64,000 nucleotides of DNA from Helopsaltes ochotensis. Its lineage: Eukaryota > Chordata > Aves > Passeriformes > Locustellidae. Positions 14,201 to 26,850 of this stretch are shown here, one piece after another (the stretch's first letter is position 1; each line of letters begins with the position of its first letter). The translations under genes and the position numbers were made by a program. Under the pieces are notes generated by a model. The model saw only the letters and a list, made by a program, of their open reading frames with translations. It made no database searches and was not told the origin of the DNA. The DNA is taken from contig VXBM01000045.1 of assembly GCA_013400155.1 (NCBI GenBank), positions 1,639,209 through 1,703,208 of the forward strand, read 5' to 3'.

Positions 14201-17200
14201 TAGAAATCCAGCTTGGGACACACCCAGGAGTCCACACAGATCCTGAACATTTGTAGGGGGTGTCCCAAACTAGGAGTAAATCTTGTTCCCTTATCAGACC
14301 TTTTTTCATTGTACTTACTAGGTAAGACAAACAGATAATCCTAGCTCTCCTTTTTAATGTTTTCATTGATGTAGACACTCTGATTATGTCCACTCCACTG
14401 TAAAGGAAATAAGGTTGGTCACCTGACAGCTTTTTTCTGTTTGTAGTGGGTCTTGCTGCTCTGCTCTGGAATCATGCTAATTTGAACTGGTTTGGCAGGG
14501 GACAGACTGGGACTCCAGAGCAGGTGAGGAGCGCTGCATGTGAGTGTCCTTACAGCTTGTATGGAGTCTAGTTATTTGTTCAAATGCACAAAAAAAATTA
14601 CTGCTTTTTGGAGCACACATGCATGAGTGAAGATCTTCATAAAGCTGCTCAAAGGCATGTACAGGTCTCCCAGATGATGAGATGGATCCTGACTTGCTCC
14701 TCAAAACTGTACCAAATATGTTCAATTTTTCCCTTCCAATATGCAGTGCTTTGCATTTCATATGGCACTTTAGAAGTTATCAGCTTTTTCACTCGAAATT
14801 TATTTTGGGGGTTTTCTTTTTAAATCCCCAGAGAAGAAAAAAAGGTTCCATTTCATCTGCAAACACAGATTTTGACTGTGGTTTCCTTCCAGGCATATAT
14901 CATAAACCTCCTTTTATTTGCATATTATAAAATGGAAGTTAGGGCAATCAGGCACCGATTATGCAAACAGGGTAGATTAGTTCTCTTTTAAACTAATTCA
15001 GATCAAAATTGTTGGTCCTGGCAGGCCATATTATACAAGAGAAAGGAGAAGGAAAGAACTATATGTCTTGTCTGTTAGAAACGGGAATCTCATATTGCGA
15101 CTTGGCTGTCACAATGATGGTGACAGCCAAGGCTGCAGCAGAGAAGCAGATAATAGGAAAGGGAAAAGATATTCACATTTTTGGTGAAAAAAGCTTAATT
15201 TTCAAACATGCAGAATTGTATGACCATACATTTCAGCAAAACATTTTGCTCACATGTAAATTTTCTTGTAGCTCGGGAGTTTTTAATTCTCAGACCCTTT
15301 CTACCATCTGTAACTCAATCTCTATTTTTTAAAGAAATTGCAGACATCTGTTTAAATACCCATCTCTTCCGTCAGATGGAATTTTGGATTCAAAAATCTA
15401 AGCTCAAAAATAATACTAAAGTTGGATTTCATTTCCAAGCAACCACAGAGTGGCATTTTCAACGTTGCCTTCCCCATCAGCCCACTGCGCTGTGCTGGCT
15501 GTGCCGGGCTCTCCAGGACAGCAGCAGGGTCTGCTGTGGGTCTGAGCTGGGCAAGGGGGTCCTGCTGCACGGGGGCAGAAAGAGGAGGGGACGTGGGGGA
15601 TCTCCCCCCGGGCTCATTGCAGCTGCTCTGGGGGCCAGAGCAGCAGGAGCCAGGGGAGCGAATGAGAAGGAAATGTGGGATGTTCGGGGAGACTGTAGTG
15701 AGAAATGTGGTTTGTTTGTTTGGGTTTTTTTCAGCCTGTCCTTCTCCCAGGGTCTGTGTGCCAGCAGGCAGGTCTTTATCCCCCAGCTGCCTCTCAAAGG
15801 GTCACTCATCACTGTGTCCCCATTGACTATCTCTCAAGAAAACACTATAGAGAAAGAGAGGCTGGGGCCAGACATTTGAGAGTATTTTAGCTTTCCAGAA
15901 CTGCTGCCTTGGCTGCTTGCGGGAATTTGTACTTCAGGCTGGTGCAAAACACCTCATTCTTTGTGTTTCTTTGGGACTTACTAATTGGTGGTCTTTAACC
16001 CATAATCAGCTCATTGCTGGCATAACTGGAAAGGGAAGACAATTTCCTGGGCACACCGGATGTCTCATTCATTTCCAGGAATGCCCAAAGGCTTATGTAT
16101 TTCCCTGTGGGCTGAGGTGTGTGGATGCTTTGCCTGGATGAATTCTCCGAGGATTGAGCAGCACCGACAGTGCCAGGTGGGAAGGAAGCCACAGAGGATT
16201 TCAAGCCTCTTTACAAAACCTGATGGTTGAGGTGTAGCGGTGAGTACCCCAAACAATTCACCTGAGTTCTTACAGACACAAGTAGCACCACCGCACAAGG
16301 TTTTTCTCTTCCAGTGTTGAAATATATCTTGACTTCAGAGAAGTCAGACCTGGCTCAGAGATTGGCAAAGCCCAGGATGTCAGCTATGGCTGGTTTTCTC
16401 AGACAGGGATAATTTTCATTTGTGAAGAAAACTGTTTGTCACCACAAAAGCTATATTTTGCACCATTCTCTGAAAAAGTATTGAGCTTCTCACCTTGCAT
16501 ACTGTCCTATGGAAAGCAATGGAGATGCATTTAGGAAGTAGGATAATGTCTTTATGCTTCCAAAATGCATTAGAAAAGAAAAACAATAGAACCAAATAAT
16601 CCCAAATAGTCCCAAAACACAAACAAACAAACGAACTCTACTGGCCTTAATTTATATCACTTTCAAATAAAGTTAAAGAAAAGTTTAAGACCTTGACTTA
16701 TACCAGTCTTTTTGCCTAAGTCTTGCTAAACTAGAATAATTAATCAATGATAAAAGTGAAGCCAGAGGGCCATAAATCATGCTGGTTTTACTACATTAAA
16801 AACTCAGATCTCTAAAAGTAAAAAATAGATATTTGACAATAGAATAACAAGATTACAGCTTCCACAAAGAAAGATACCAGGAATACCTTGATGAGAAAAT
16901 GCATTTTCAAGGCCTCAATTGGGTTGCAAGTTGGCCTGGGTATCTTCCTGGATAGTTTAAGGAGAGTTTCTGCATTCCTAATTCTACCCAATATTATTTT
17001 TTTCTGCAACAATACCTGGATGACAAAATACATAAATGCTACCAATCGGTTAAATAAACATAATTGATTTTTTCTTTTTTCAGCTCAGTATTTTTTTCTC
17101 AGAAAGTATTTACTGCCAACACTCTTAAATTCAATCTTGCAAAATTCTACATAACAGAAATTATAAGGTTCTTGTATCTGATGGTAAACACAGATTCCAC

Positions 17201-20200
17201 TTTCTTGGGAAATGTCATGGTCCTTGGGGGATGTATAAAATCCATACTCTGAAAAATCAGACCAAAACTTTAATCAATGCAAATATTTTTTAAAAACCCC
17301 AAAGATTTTAGAGACATACTTGCAGCTCAAGCACCCAGAGGAGTACTCTCTAGATCCAGAGTCCTTTCCTGGGTTTAGAAGAAAAAGGATGGCAGGCAGC
17401 AGCAGCCATGAGTAATATTAAACCAAATTTTTCATCCACAGTTCAGTTTGGGCTTTGGAGCCAGGGGAGGGGTCACTGAGCACTATCCCAGGAGATGACA
17501 CCAAAAAATGCAGCATAACACCATGGGACTTGAGCAAAGTGTAGCAGAACACTTACAACTTCCAGAGAAGCTTTTAACTGTGTTTTGTTTTAATTTAGTC
17601 TTTGGCCAACAAAGAAATATTAATATACACACATCAAAACCTTTTCTACATACTTGAGAAAATGAAGTCAACACTACAAAATATGGATGTCACATATCCT
17701 CTATTTTTCATTTACAGTTTCTTTGCAGAAGAGCACATGATTTATGTTGTGAATGTACCAACATTTTTCTAAGTTTAATTTGATCATTCTTTTGCAGGAA
17801 TAGGCTAATCTTCATGCATACCCACCTTCAATAATATTTATTACTGTTCTTCTGCTCCTCTGTTTCTGACTGAATATTCTCTCTATGTCCATCTGGTGAG
17901 TACCCTTTTCCCAAAATAGTTCATGACCACTCTTTCCTATATTTGCACGAGAGATGTACTATTATTATATTTGCATGGAAGAAGTTAAGTGATCCTCCAA
18001 AAATGTTTTTCAGTGATATCATTTGTCCAACTTGTGAATGGATTTACAGTTCTAAATGTGACATCATAAGTAGCATGTGACAGAAGATCTAAGCAAGAAA
18101 TATCTTGCAGTCTCCTAGAAATCCAGCCAGAATTGCTCTTTTTTAGATCCTGTTTGTTTGCCCAAAATAATTAACACTTGGTCATAGAGAATAACCTGCA
18201 ACTATTGTTGTTCAGTATTTAATGTTTTCCCAATATTTAAAGCTGAACTGTTGCTGGATTTAAGGACATGGCTTTTGAGATACAATTCCCCGGCATAAGC
18301 TGTTCTGGGAAAGAGCAGGAGCCAGCCCTGGAAGCATAACAAAGTATGTTTTGAATGCACAGGACATGCAAAGTCACAAATGCCAGGCAGCACCACATGC
18401 TTAAAGCCACATTCAACAAACCAGAATTTCCTCGAGCACAATAATGCCTGCTGTGACAAGTAACTAAACTCTTGAGGAAACAGCTGTTCAAATGCATTCT
18501 CCTCTCCAGCTAAAGGAATTCGCACTACACAGACACCTTCAACAAGGTGATGCTTTGCATCTTCCTTTGTTTTTACATGCAAGCATCTCAAAGAAATAGC
18601 ATCCACACAGAAGCCAGCCCTGGCCCTAATGATACCCATGAAAAGAAACCCTTCTTTTGGCTTCACTGGGATCATTATTTGGTCATAATTGATTAATCCT
18701 CATTCCATTCCTGTGACACAAGGAGGGATACACAGAGACCACTTCACACATCAGTGCAGCACGGTGTTTCTGGAAAATATCAGCTGTTCCAAAACAGAGA
18801 AGCCCAGCATGCAGTTTGAAACAGGATGCAACACTATCTCCATCTGGAACAACACAGGAAATGCTGAGTGGCACCACTTATAATAGATTTTGGCCAGCGT
18901 ACAGGGATTAAGAGACCTAATTTTCAAAAGGTGCGCTGGGACCTGAAATAACCATAAATGGTCAGGACTTTGTATTGGTGCCTCACTGGAAGAGTGGCAG
19001 CACAGGCACTGTGGTGGTTCCTCATGCCATGGAAACACATCGCTTCCTCGCTGGATCATCTGCAGCTTTCAACAGGACCAACGGGGCTCCCACTGCAAAG
19101 CCCTGACCCCGTGGAATGCAAAATCACAACAGTACTTCTTGGAACCAGTGGAATAAGGATTTCGCTCCCTGGAAATAGTCTGTGAGATCTGGCAGCAACA
19201 TTTCCATCAGATAGCAACCATGAGATCTTTGATATCTTATATAACTGCTATCCTTAAATAAATCATATATCTAGTTCATCATCTTTTCCTCTGATTTAAT
19301 TAGAATCGTGCTTAGTTCTTCAGGTTGGTGAAGTCTTATCTTGCAATATGCTGCAGATGCTACTGCTTGGAGATTAATGTTTGCTTTTTAATTAAAGTTT
19401 TTACTTGGGAGGTTTGTGATATCCCCACACTACCATTTAAGAACAAGAAAATAACTGTGTATTATTCTTAAAATGGGCAGCCACAGCATAATAAGAAACA
19501 ATCATATTCAGCATATCACCAAGATCTACTATGTGGTTTTCATTTATATGTGAGATTTTCTTAGCTTGTTTTTAATGAGCCTCCATCAGAAGCTCCATCA
19601 GAACTATGAATTTTCCATGGTAATATCTCTATATTTTTTTTAAGTTTAGACTGTCTAGTAGTCAGCAAGATTTGCATTAGTTCCCCACCAGCATCAGAAA
19701 GTTCAGCTGAGCAATGCCATGCTAAGCAGATGATTGCCCCCACAGCAGACCTCTGCATGTGGAGTGGGGACAAGGAAGAAACAGCTACAGCTCAAGAAAG
19801 CAGGAAAGGGAGACCTGAAATGGGGAGGGTGAGCAGGGCCACAGGAACAACAGCCCTGTGTAAAGGTTCCAGGAGAGGAAACTGCTGCAGGAGTCGGGGG
19901 CAAAAATGGAGAAGGAATTACAGCAGAACTAAGGGAGGCAAGGATGCTGTGCCTCGACATTGCAGGCAGAGGGGTGCCCCAGGAGAGCAGGAGGGAATGC
20001 AGAGGGGTGGCAGCCAATACATAATCTCCTGAAAGATTAGGAACCCTTGTTTGCTGGAAAGACTGATCTCAAGTCCTAATTTAGTAACAGGAGGGACAGT
20101 TATTACTGCTCTGAGCAGTGTTGGCCCAGACCCCCAGAAAAGCACCAAGCACTACACCAGCACAGACATAAACTAAAAAGATTGTCCCTTGTCAAAGAGT

Positions 20201-21840
20201 TTCCAGGTTTTTTGTAGGGCAAGGCACAATGCAGGGATGCACAGAGCAGTGTTCCCAACAGGGAGCAGACTGCTCAGTCCAGCTTTGCAAAATCCTCCAG
20301 GCTTCTCTGTAGCTCAGCTAATTCACTTATACCTTATTTCACTGTAGCACAGTGTGGTCTCAACGCTGATTGGTATGTCTGGAAAATTTGGATTTGCAAC
20401 TTTTAAAAACAGTTACTTATCACTAAAAAGACACTCGCAATTCGAGTTAGTACAAAGCTGGCCTATACTTCAGCCCTTGCTTTCTCTAATGGCCCTTAAA
20501 CTTAAGAGGAGCTGCAAAGAACATCCAGGAACTCTCCTTATATGTGAAGACAAGAGAAAGAAGCAAGACCAACTCCTTGCTGTGCTAACAGCTTTTTGGT
20601 AAAGCCATCTGGGAAGAGCCATGTTTAGCATCTGATAGAGGGAGAATTACTTAGACCAGTTCCACTGACCTCAGCCTTGAGAGGGAAAAAGATCCTGAAA
20701 TGCTGTTCTATTTCAGTGCCTTTAGCAGAACGTGAACGTGTGCTCACGCACTGCACACAGACAGGACGACAGGTGGGAGCAGGTTTTAGACCTGGGCCTC
20801 AGAGTGAGCACGGGAGCCTCAGCGCAATGCTCCAGTGCCCAGAGAATGTCACCCTTCCGAGGAGGAAGACTCTGGGAGTAAAATATGAGTCCTAGGTATT
20901 CTCTTTAGAGGTTGAATATTTGACTTTGTATCCGAGGCAACTGATTGGAGTGCAACAGGAAAACTGCATCAAGTGTCCAACCCAGGAGAAACGCTAGACC
21001 TTTGCTGAAAGGCATAACCACTTCCCCCTGCTAGATCCTGGGCTTTGCAAGGATCTGAGTTTCTGATTTAAACACAGCAGCAATTGCTACCATATGTGCA
21101 TGTCGGGGCCCTGAATGCACTGACAGCCCTTCATTGGCGTGACCAGCCCTGAGCCCCCCCTGCCCCAGGCATGGGGGCCCTCGGTCCCTGCCCAGCTCTG
21201 CTGGGCTGCAGATCCAACCCTGCCCTGCCTGTTCATCTGGGCAGTGACCCCCACGTGCTGACCCAAATTTCTGCCTTGCCTTGGACTTGTCTCATCCCCG
21301 TGAACTTGCCTGCCAACCCTGGCCAGCCCTGCTCGGGGGCTGTGGGATGGGGCCCTACCCTGCCGGCCATGCTACCCTCCTCCTGTCCCTCTCTGCTCCC
21401 TGACAGCAAAGAGGAAACACTCTAAACCCCCTTCCAAATTCAGATGGGTGCTACTGATTTGTATTTGACTTACAAGTTGGTGTTTCCATACTGCAGAGGA
21501 TTTGAATGTTTTAGACTGGATATGCACAAGAGAAATGAGACAAAACTGAAATGAAATATCCAACTGTAAAAGAAAATGGAGTATGAATAAAACCTAGTGC
21601 TGGAAACTTCTGCAAGTACTTTCTTTATGTTTTGCAACTGTCTTAACAATAGGTAATCCATGGTAGCACTGATTCACACATCCCCACTTACAGAATTACT
21701 TGACATCTAAAAAGCATCTGAGTTGGAGTTGAGACAGCCTGACGATCATGATGAATTTGATATCTAAGCATTTGGCTACTCCACTTTCAAGCAGTTCCAC
21801 AGAAGTACATTTAAAGTGCCTGAATATTCCTCCCACTTTT

Positions 21841-21862
21841 CTTCTTCTTCTTCTTTTTTTTT
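21841..21862. repeat. CTT microsatellite with poly(T)
   Basis: Five CTT units run into a block of T and then C-rich sequence, forming a polypyrimidine tract on the plus strand. Confidence 0.85.
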
Positions 21863-22208
21863 CCCCTTCCAATTTGTACAGTACCTACATCTAGGAAATG
21901 ACATAACCTGTGCACCAGATGTGCTGTGTAAAACTTTTGCCGCCTGCCCCCAAGCCCCAGCATGTGTGCCCCACGGGGTCTAACCCACCTCCACCCCAAA
22001 ATGAGGAACATATGGAGCACCATGAATGGCAGAAACGAGACTTCGCTTTGAACTACATTTCTCCTATCAAAGGGTCCTCTGTCTTGCCTTCTTCTTCTCC
22101 ATTCCTCTGGGTAATCATGAGGAAAGAATTGAACATTCAGAAAAGCCTCCTGGGGACAAATTCATTGCTAGTGTAACTCTGCTGAAGTTAATGGTGTTGC
22201 ACCTTGGA

Positions 22209-22380
22209 TTAAAATGGCACCATAATATTAAAAACCAGAGACAGCATACTACCCTGTAATTACTGTCTAAGAGAGAGGAAAAAAAAAAAAAAAATTAAAA
22301 TGGCACCATAATATTAAAAACCAGAGACAGCATACTACCCTGTAATTACTGTCTAAGAGAGAGGAAAAAAAAAAAAAAAA
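22209..22380. repeat. Perfect 86-bp tandem duplication ending in A16
   Basis: The unit at 22209-22294 is followed directly by an identical copy at 22295-22380. I compared all 86 positions and found no difference, including the terminal run of 16 A in each copy. Absence of divergence implies a very recent duplication, a polymorphic copy number, or an assembly artefact. The poly(A) end of each unit is a natural slippage or misassembly point. Confidence 0.95.
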
Positions 22381-23831
22381 GATTCATTCTTCTGGGCCCC
22401 AAAGGGCACAGCTAGCTCAGTCAGTTTAAAAGGTGAAAATAAAAGAAGACAGCTGGAATGTAGTGATTTTAAATTTGTATATATGTATATAAATATGGAT
22501 AAATGACAGTCAGATTTTAAGAACAATATGCTAGAAATATAATTTAATGTGACTGAGTTTTAAAAGACAGACAACAGAAGTAGCTTTTAGGAAAATTAAA
22601 GACCTTCTTTCATACTGGCATAAATGAATAAATTCCTTCTAATCAAGCATTATACTGTTGTAAACTTAATGCAAAGGAATTGGGCCCCACAGCACCAAAA
22701 TTGTTATTCTGTAACACAATCAAGCACCAGGAGTTGCATTTTCCCCTTTTTAAAAAAGGACAATGTTATTTTTTTAGCCAGTTAACATTTAAAGGTCATT
22801 GTAATGGGAAGGAAACATTTCTTGTATTAAGTTTAGTGAAGTAGTTAGAAACCCGCAGTCTGTTCCTTTATGGACTTCACTTTACAACACCATATGGAGG
22901 TGTGTGAAAAACACTCGGAAGCTCAGTGATACTGTACAGTGCAAGAGCAAAGGCAAAGCAGAGATCTGACAGAAGAGCTGCACGGGCTTCAGAGGCATTT
23001 GTCAGCAGCAGCTGTTGTATCTCGGTCTTTCTTTTTATTTAAGTGAGGTTCATCTAGGCAATAATCCTTTCCAGCCAAAGGAATAAAATCCCATGATGAG
23101 AACTCATCTTCTGAGCACAGGAGGACCTAGAGAAAGAGCACAACCCCCAATATTTCTGCAGATTGGCTAAACAGCATCTCTGCTTACCTATCTCCCAGTG
23201 CAATGAATGATCGAGCAAACGCTTGGCGCTCATTATTGCTCAGATGTCCCCTGGTGGTCTTACAGCCTCTCGTGCCCACAGAAGCACAGCTTTCCTTTAT
23301 GTGTAATCAATAACAAGGCTGCCACGCATGCCCTTTGTACCTGCTGGAGCCAGAACACAAAGTCTTGCTCTCCCTAGCTGTGCCAGACATCACCATTTCC
23401 TAGAATAAATTACCTGAGGAAATCAGGTTTCCTTGTACAAACAAACCAGGCTTTCAGTTACACAGTAACTGAGACATTCAAAAAAAAGGGGGGTAGAGGG
23501 AAATTGGCTGACAGGAAACCACTGAGGAGTTTCAGCATGCTAAGAAAAAAATGAGAGTTTTGAAGACAACTTTTCACCAAAATATTTTCTGATATGTTAC
23601 TTTGTTATTAAAAATCCCCAGCAGGATCCATAACCATCTATGGAGGTTTCACTGCTTATTCGTTTATAGACAAATATTCCCTCAATCAGACAGGCCCCAA
23701 TTACAAGTGATGTTAGTTTCTTAGTTGATTTCTCAAAGTAGATATTAACACTAGAGGGGAAGATTTCCTCCTGTTAAAAGATAAAGAGAAAAATGAAATC
23801 TAAAAAAGCCAAACTATGCAACGTAATTATG

Positions 23832-23837
<6 letters not shown>

Positions 23838-23904
<67 letters not shown>

Positions 23905-23956
23905 AAAAAGACATAAAAAAAAAAAAAAAAAAAAAAGAAAAAAAAGAAAAAAAAGA
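23838..23956. repeat. Long A-rich low-complexity tract
   Basis: An uninterrupted A run of about 60 bases (to about 23901) continues as A blocks broken by single T, G or GAC interruptions up to about 23956. No retroposon body or clear target-site duplication is seen on either side. Exact length is unreliable because such homopolymers are poorly resolved by sequencing. Confidence 0.85.
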
Positions 23957-26002
23957 AGTAGTTCTCCTTTTTCCTTGCTACTGAGATAGACACATGCTGA
24001 CTTTTCATTAAAAATGTCACAGCTGTCAAGCTCTACTAAGACAGAGCAATGAACACAGTCTTAAAGAAACAGAAAATTGCAAAATCTATAAGGTTTTTAA
24101 CAAATAAAATTTGAACAATGTTTTCCTTTTGCTTCTTGGCTGGTTATCCTGTAGAGCAGATTTACTTTTTTACCCAAGAAATGTCTGTAATAAGAAGGGC
24201 TAGAAATTAATTTTCCAATGAAAGTTGAGTATAATGAAAACACAGAATCCCCAGAAGCTGGGGATTTAGGCAAAATATCAACTACAATGTCCTGTGACAG
24301 AACAGCAAGAGTTATCAAGGCTAAATAGCTATAAAAACCCCTGTCATTTTCCATTGTTTCAAGGCAAACAAGACTTTGCTGGTTTTAGCGCATTCTCCTT
24401 TGTTCAGCCAGGAAGATCCATTCTACAAAAGCTTAATTAATTTCCAATAGGCTACAAGGAAAAAGTCTTAGTTTAAAATTTAGAAGATAAGACTTCATCT
24501 AACAGCACATTATTTAACATAATGAAATCTACAGGAAAAAAGGAAACCCTTTGAGGCGTTATCACGCTGCAGTAGACTTCAGAGATGCTGATTATGAGAT
24601 TGTGTTCACACAAAAACAACACATTAATTACCCAGAGAGCCTTGAAGTGAACAGAAAGATTGCAAGAGTGGATTATCAATTTCTCTGTCTTGACAACACT
24701 TGGAGCTTGACCTTTTAAGCACTCAGGCACCTAGTCTGTAGGTATGTGCTATGTGAGGCATTTAGTGGGTGTTGAAAGTTCTACTCAGTGACAATACTCA
24801 TTTCTGAGTGCCTTTATTCCTTTAAAAATCATCTGTCACTTCAGGATTTTTATATGCAGTTTGAATTTCAGAATAACATCTATAAGAAATCTTAGGATAT
24901 TGGCTGGATCATGATCTCCTTCTTGATATAACCCAAAGCAGGCATAAAGATGTGATGAAAAAGAACCAAAGCAAAAGGATAATGTATAAATATATATTAT
25001 ATATAATTGTGTGCCACTCTGGTTTAGCCATTTCCCTGGTAGTGTTTTTCTATGCAAAATATGCTGTTAAGAGCACCTTTCCAAAACTGTAATTTGTGAA
25101 ATATCCAGTTTATAGGATTACAAGGGGCACATGCCTTTGACAGTACTTATGCTTATGCTTGAATTATGTACATGCTTAACTGTATGGATGACTTGAGTCT
25201 AAATTAATGGCTTAATATTAATTTTGATCTTTTAATGAAAAATGTCACCCATGAAACAGCAGACTAGAGCCTCAAAAATAAAGAAGTGTGTACCTTTTAT
25301 TAAGAATCATCTCCTTAACTTTATGCATTAAAACCTCTGTAGACACACCTGAAACTGCAATATCCAGTGATCAAAATGAAACATGTCTGGAGAAGAAATA
25401 AAATCCTACTTACTTCTGCTCATTTCAAAGAGGGAGTCAGTAGTAGAGGGATTATAAGGGGAAAACTTAGGCGAAAAGATATTATTTTTTAGCCTCGATG
25501 ACAATTTGTTTGGCTTAGAACTAGCTATCCAGGCTAAGGTGTTTGCATTATGCTATTTGGATTGAGGTCATAGTTTCCTATTCTGCAAGTAACAATACAC
25601 ACCTGCTGTAGATCACACAGGAGAGCAGACTGTAATTATTGCTGCTTATATCAAACAAAGGGCACTTACTCATTCTAATATTTTTGGAGAGTTGGATGCT
25701 GCTATTGCTGGGGTATTTTGCTTCAAGTGATCTACCCGATTATCAGTCTCTAGGCTTTGCTAGTGCCTGTGAGCAATAGAATCTCTAGTACAGCTTGTAA
25801 AAACCATTGCTTTCTGAAAGGGTCCTATTAAAAAAATCTTTCTTATACACAGCACAAGAGACCGTTTAAAAATCACTGGCTTGAGCGTTGTGGAAATCAT
25901 TCAGCACCGCAAAGACGTGGGCGCTGTGGGAACAAGGCAGACTGGGGACCAGGGACACCGACACCGTTTCTGCTGCGGGAAGGACTTGATGGCACCAGCC
26001 CT

Positions 26003-26085
26003 AACCTCACCCGTATTAAAGGTGACGAGGCTGAAGTTCTGAGGCTCACACATAACTTCATCTGTATTAAGGGTGACAAGGCTGA
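26003..26085. repeat. Diverged tandem repeat, period 51
   Basis: Two related segments of about 32 bp (26003-26034 and 26054-26085) share the core GTATTAA-GGTGAC-AGGCTGA with a few substitutions. They lie at the outer edge of the GC-rich region upstream of RAMAC. Confidence 0.7.
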
Positions 26086-26500
26086 CCGCTACCTACAGCA
26101 CTGGGTGGCAGCGTAAATGTGTTGCTGGAGCAGGCACGAGTACAGAATTATTTTGGTTTACACGGAGTTATTTCCCTGCCAAAAAGCTTCACATCATCTT
26201 ACCTTCCTCACGTAGCAGTCAACACATCCCGAAGCTTTTTTTATACCAGAAATACACTTATATGACATTACAGACAGCCACAGACACCATGCCGACTTCA
26301 CCTTTTTCATTTGCACCTTTCTGTTAAAACCCAAACATTTCAGGTGTCGCCTCCTTAAAACCCGCGTGGCAGCGAAGGAAAGCGCCACACGAACCTCAGT
26401 ACTTCCCCTGCCATCGCGCTTTGTATCCAACCCTAACCTGAGGGAGAGAGCTTCCATCCCTGCCCGCCCTGACCGTCCCTGTGTCCCTCACTCCTCACCT

Positions 26501-26780
26501 GTGTCCCGTGTCCCGCCCCGGTGTGTCCCGTGTCCCTCCCCGGTGATGCCCCGTGTCCCTCCTCGGTGTCCCGTGTCCCTCCCCGGTGATGCCCCGTGTC
26601 CCTCCCCGGTGTCCCGTGTCCCTCCCCGGTGTGTTCCGTGTCCCGCCCCGGTGTGTCCCGTGTCCCTCCCCGGTGATGCCCCGTGTCCCGCCCCGGTGTG
26701 TCCCGTGTCCCTCCCCGGTGATGTCCCGTGTCCCTCCCCGGTGTCCCGTGTCCCTCCCCGGTGTCCCGTGTCCCGCCCCG
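26501..26780. repeat. GC-rich minisatellite, 13 units of 20-23 bp
   Basis: Thirteen head-to-tail units fill 280 bp. The shared core is GTCCCGTGTCCCTCCCCGGT; units end in nothing, GT or GAT, which gives lengths of 20, 22 or 23 bp. Variation is limited to CCCTCCCC versus CCCGCCCC, GCCCC versus GTCCC starts, and rare single changes. The minus strand of each standard unit carries GGGGAGGG, so several units together could form a G-quadruplex. The array ends about 30 bp before the ETS site of the RAMAC promoter. Confidence 0.93.
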
Positions 26781-26811
26781 GCGCGGGAAGCGGCGGGGCT
26801 CGGCCCGGAAG

Positions 26812-26850
26812 AGGCGGGATCGCGGCGGCGGCTCCGGCGGCTGAGGCGCG
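26812..26850 (+). other. RAMAC: RAMAC exon 1, probable non-coding 5' UTR
   Basis: Downstream of the ETS site a short GC-rich segment ends at a consensus donor (GCG|GTGAGG, intron from 26851). RAMAC in mammals has a non-coding first exon, and the coding exon at 28183 has a good acceptor with its ATG one base inside, so an upstream UTR exon is required. The 5' boundary is a guess; the donor is the best candidate in the island. Confidence 0.5.

Larger units (their letters stand above)
10600..25890. other. Non-coding intergenic stretch between the 10-kb CpG island and RAMAC
   Basis: About 15 kb without an exon I can recognise. Contents noted: a 20-bp direct repeat (11238-11282), a perfect 12-bp hairpin (15101-15131), GC-rich patches at about 15.47-15.66 kb, 19.7-20.0 kb and 21.12-21.42 kb, a CTT microsatellite (21841-21862), a perfect 86-bp tandem duplication (22209-22380) and a long A-rich tract (23838-23956). 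The two longest open frames (15208-15879 plus, 18202-18675 minus) have no domain I recognise and are treated as unproven. Confidence 0.6.

Noticed and set aside
19703..20032. Overlapping frames of 100-104 codons on both strands at a GC-rich patch
   Set aside because: Open frames on opposite strands over the same bases with low-complexity products indicate composition, not coding.
23793..23984. Poly-lysine frame on the plus strand and poly-phenylalanine frame on the minus strand
   Set aside because: Pure translation of an A-rich tract.
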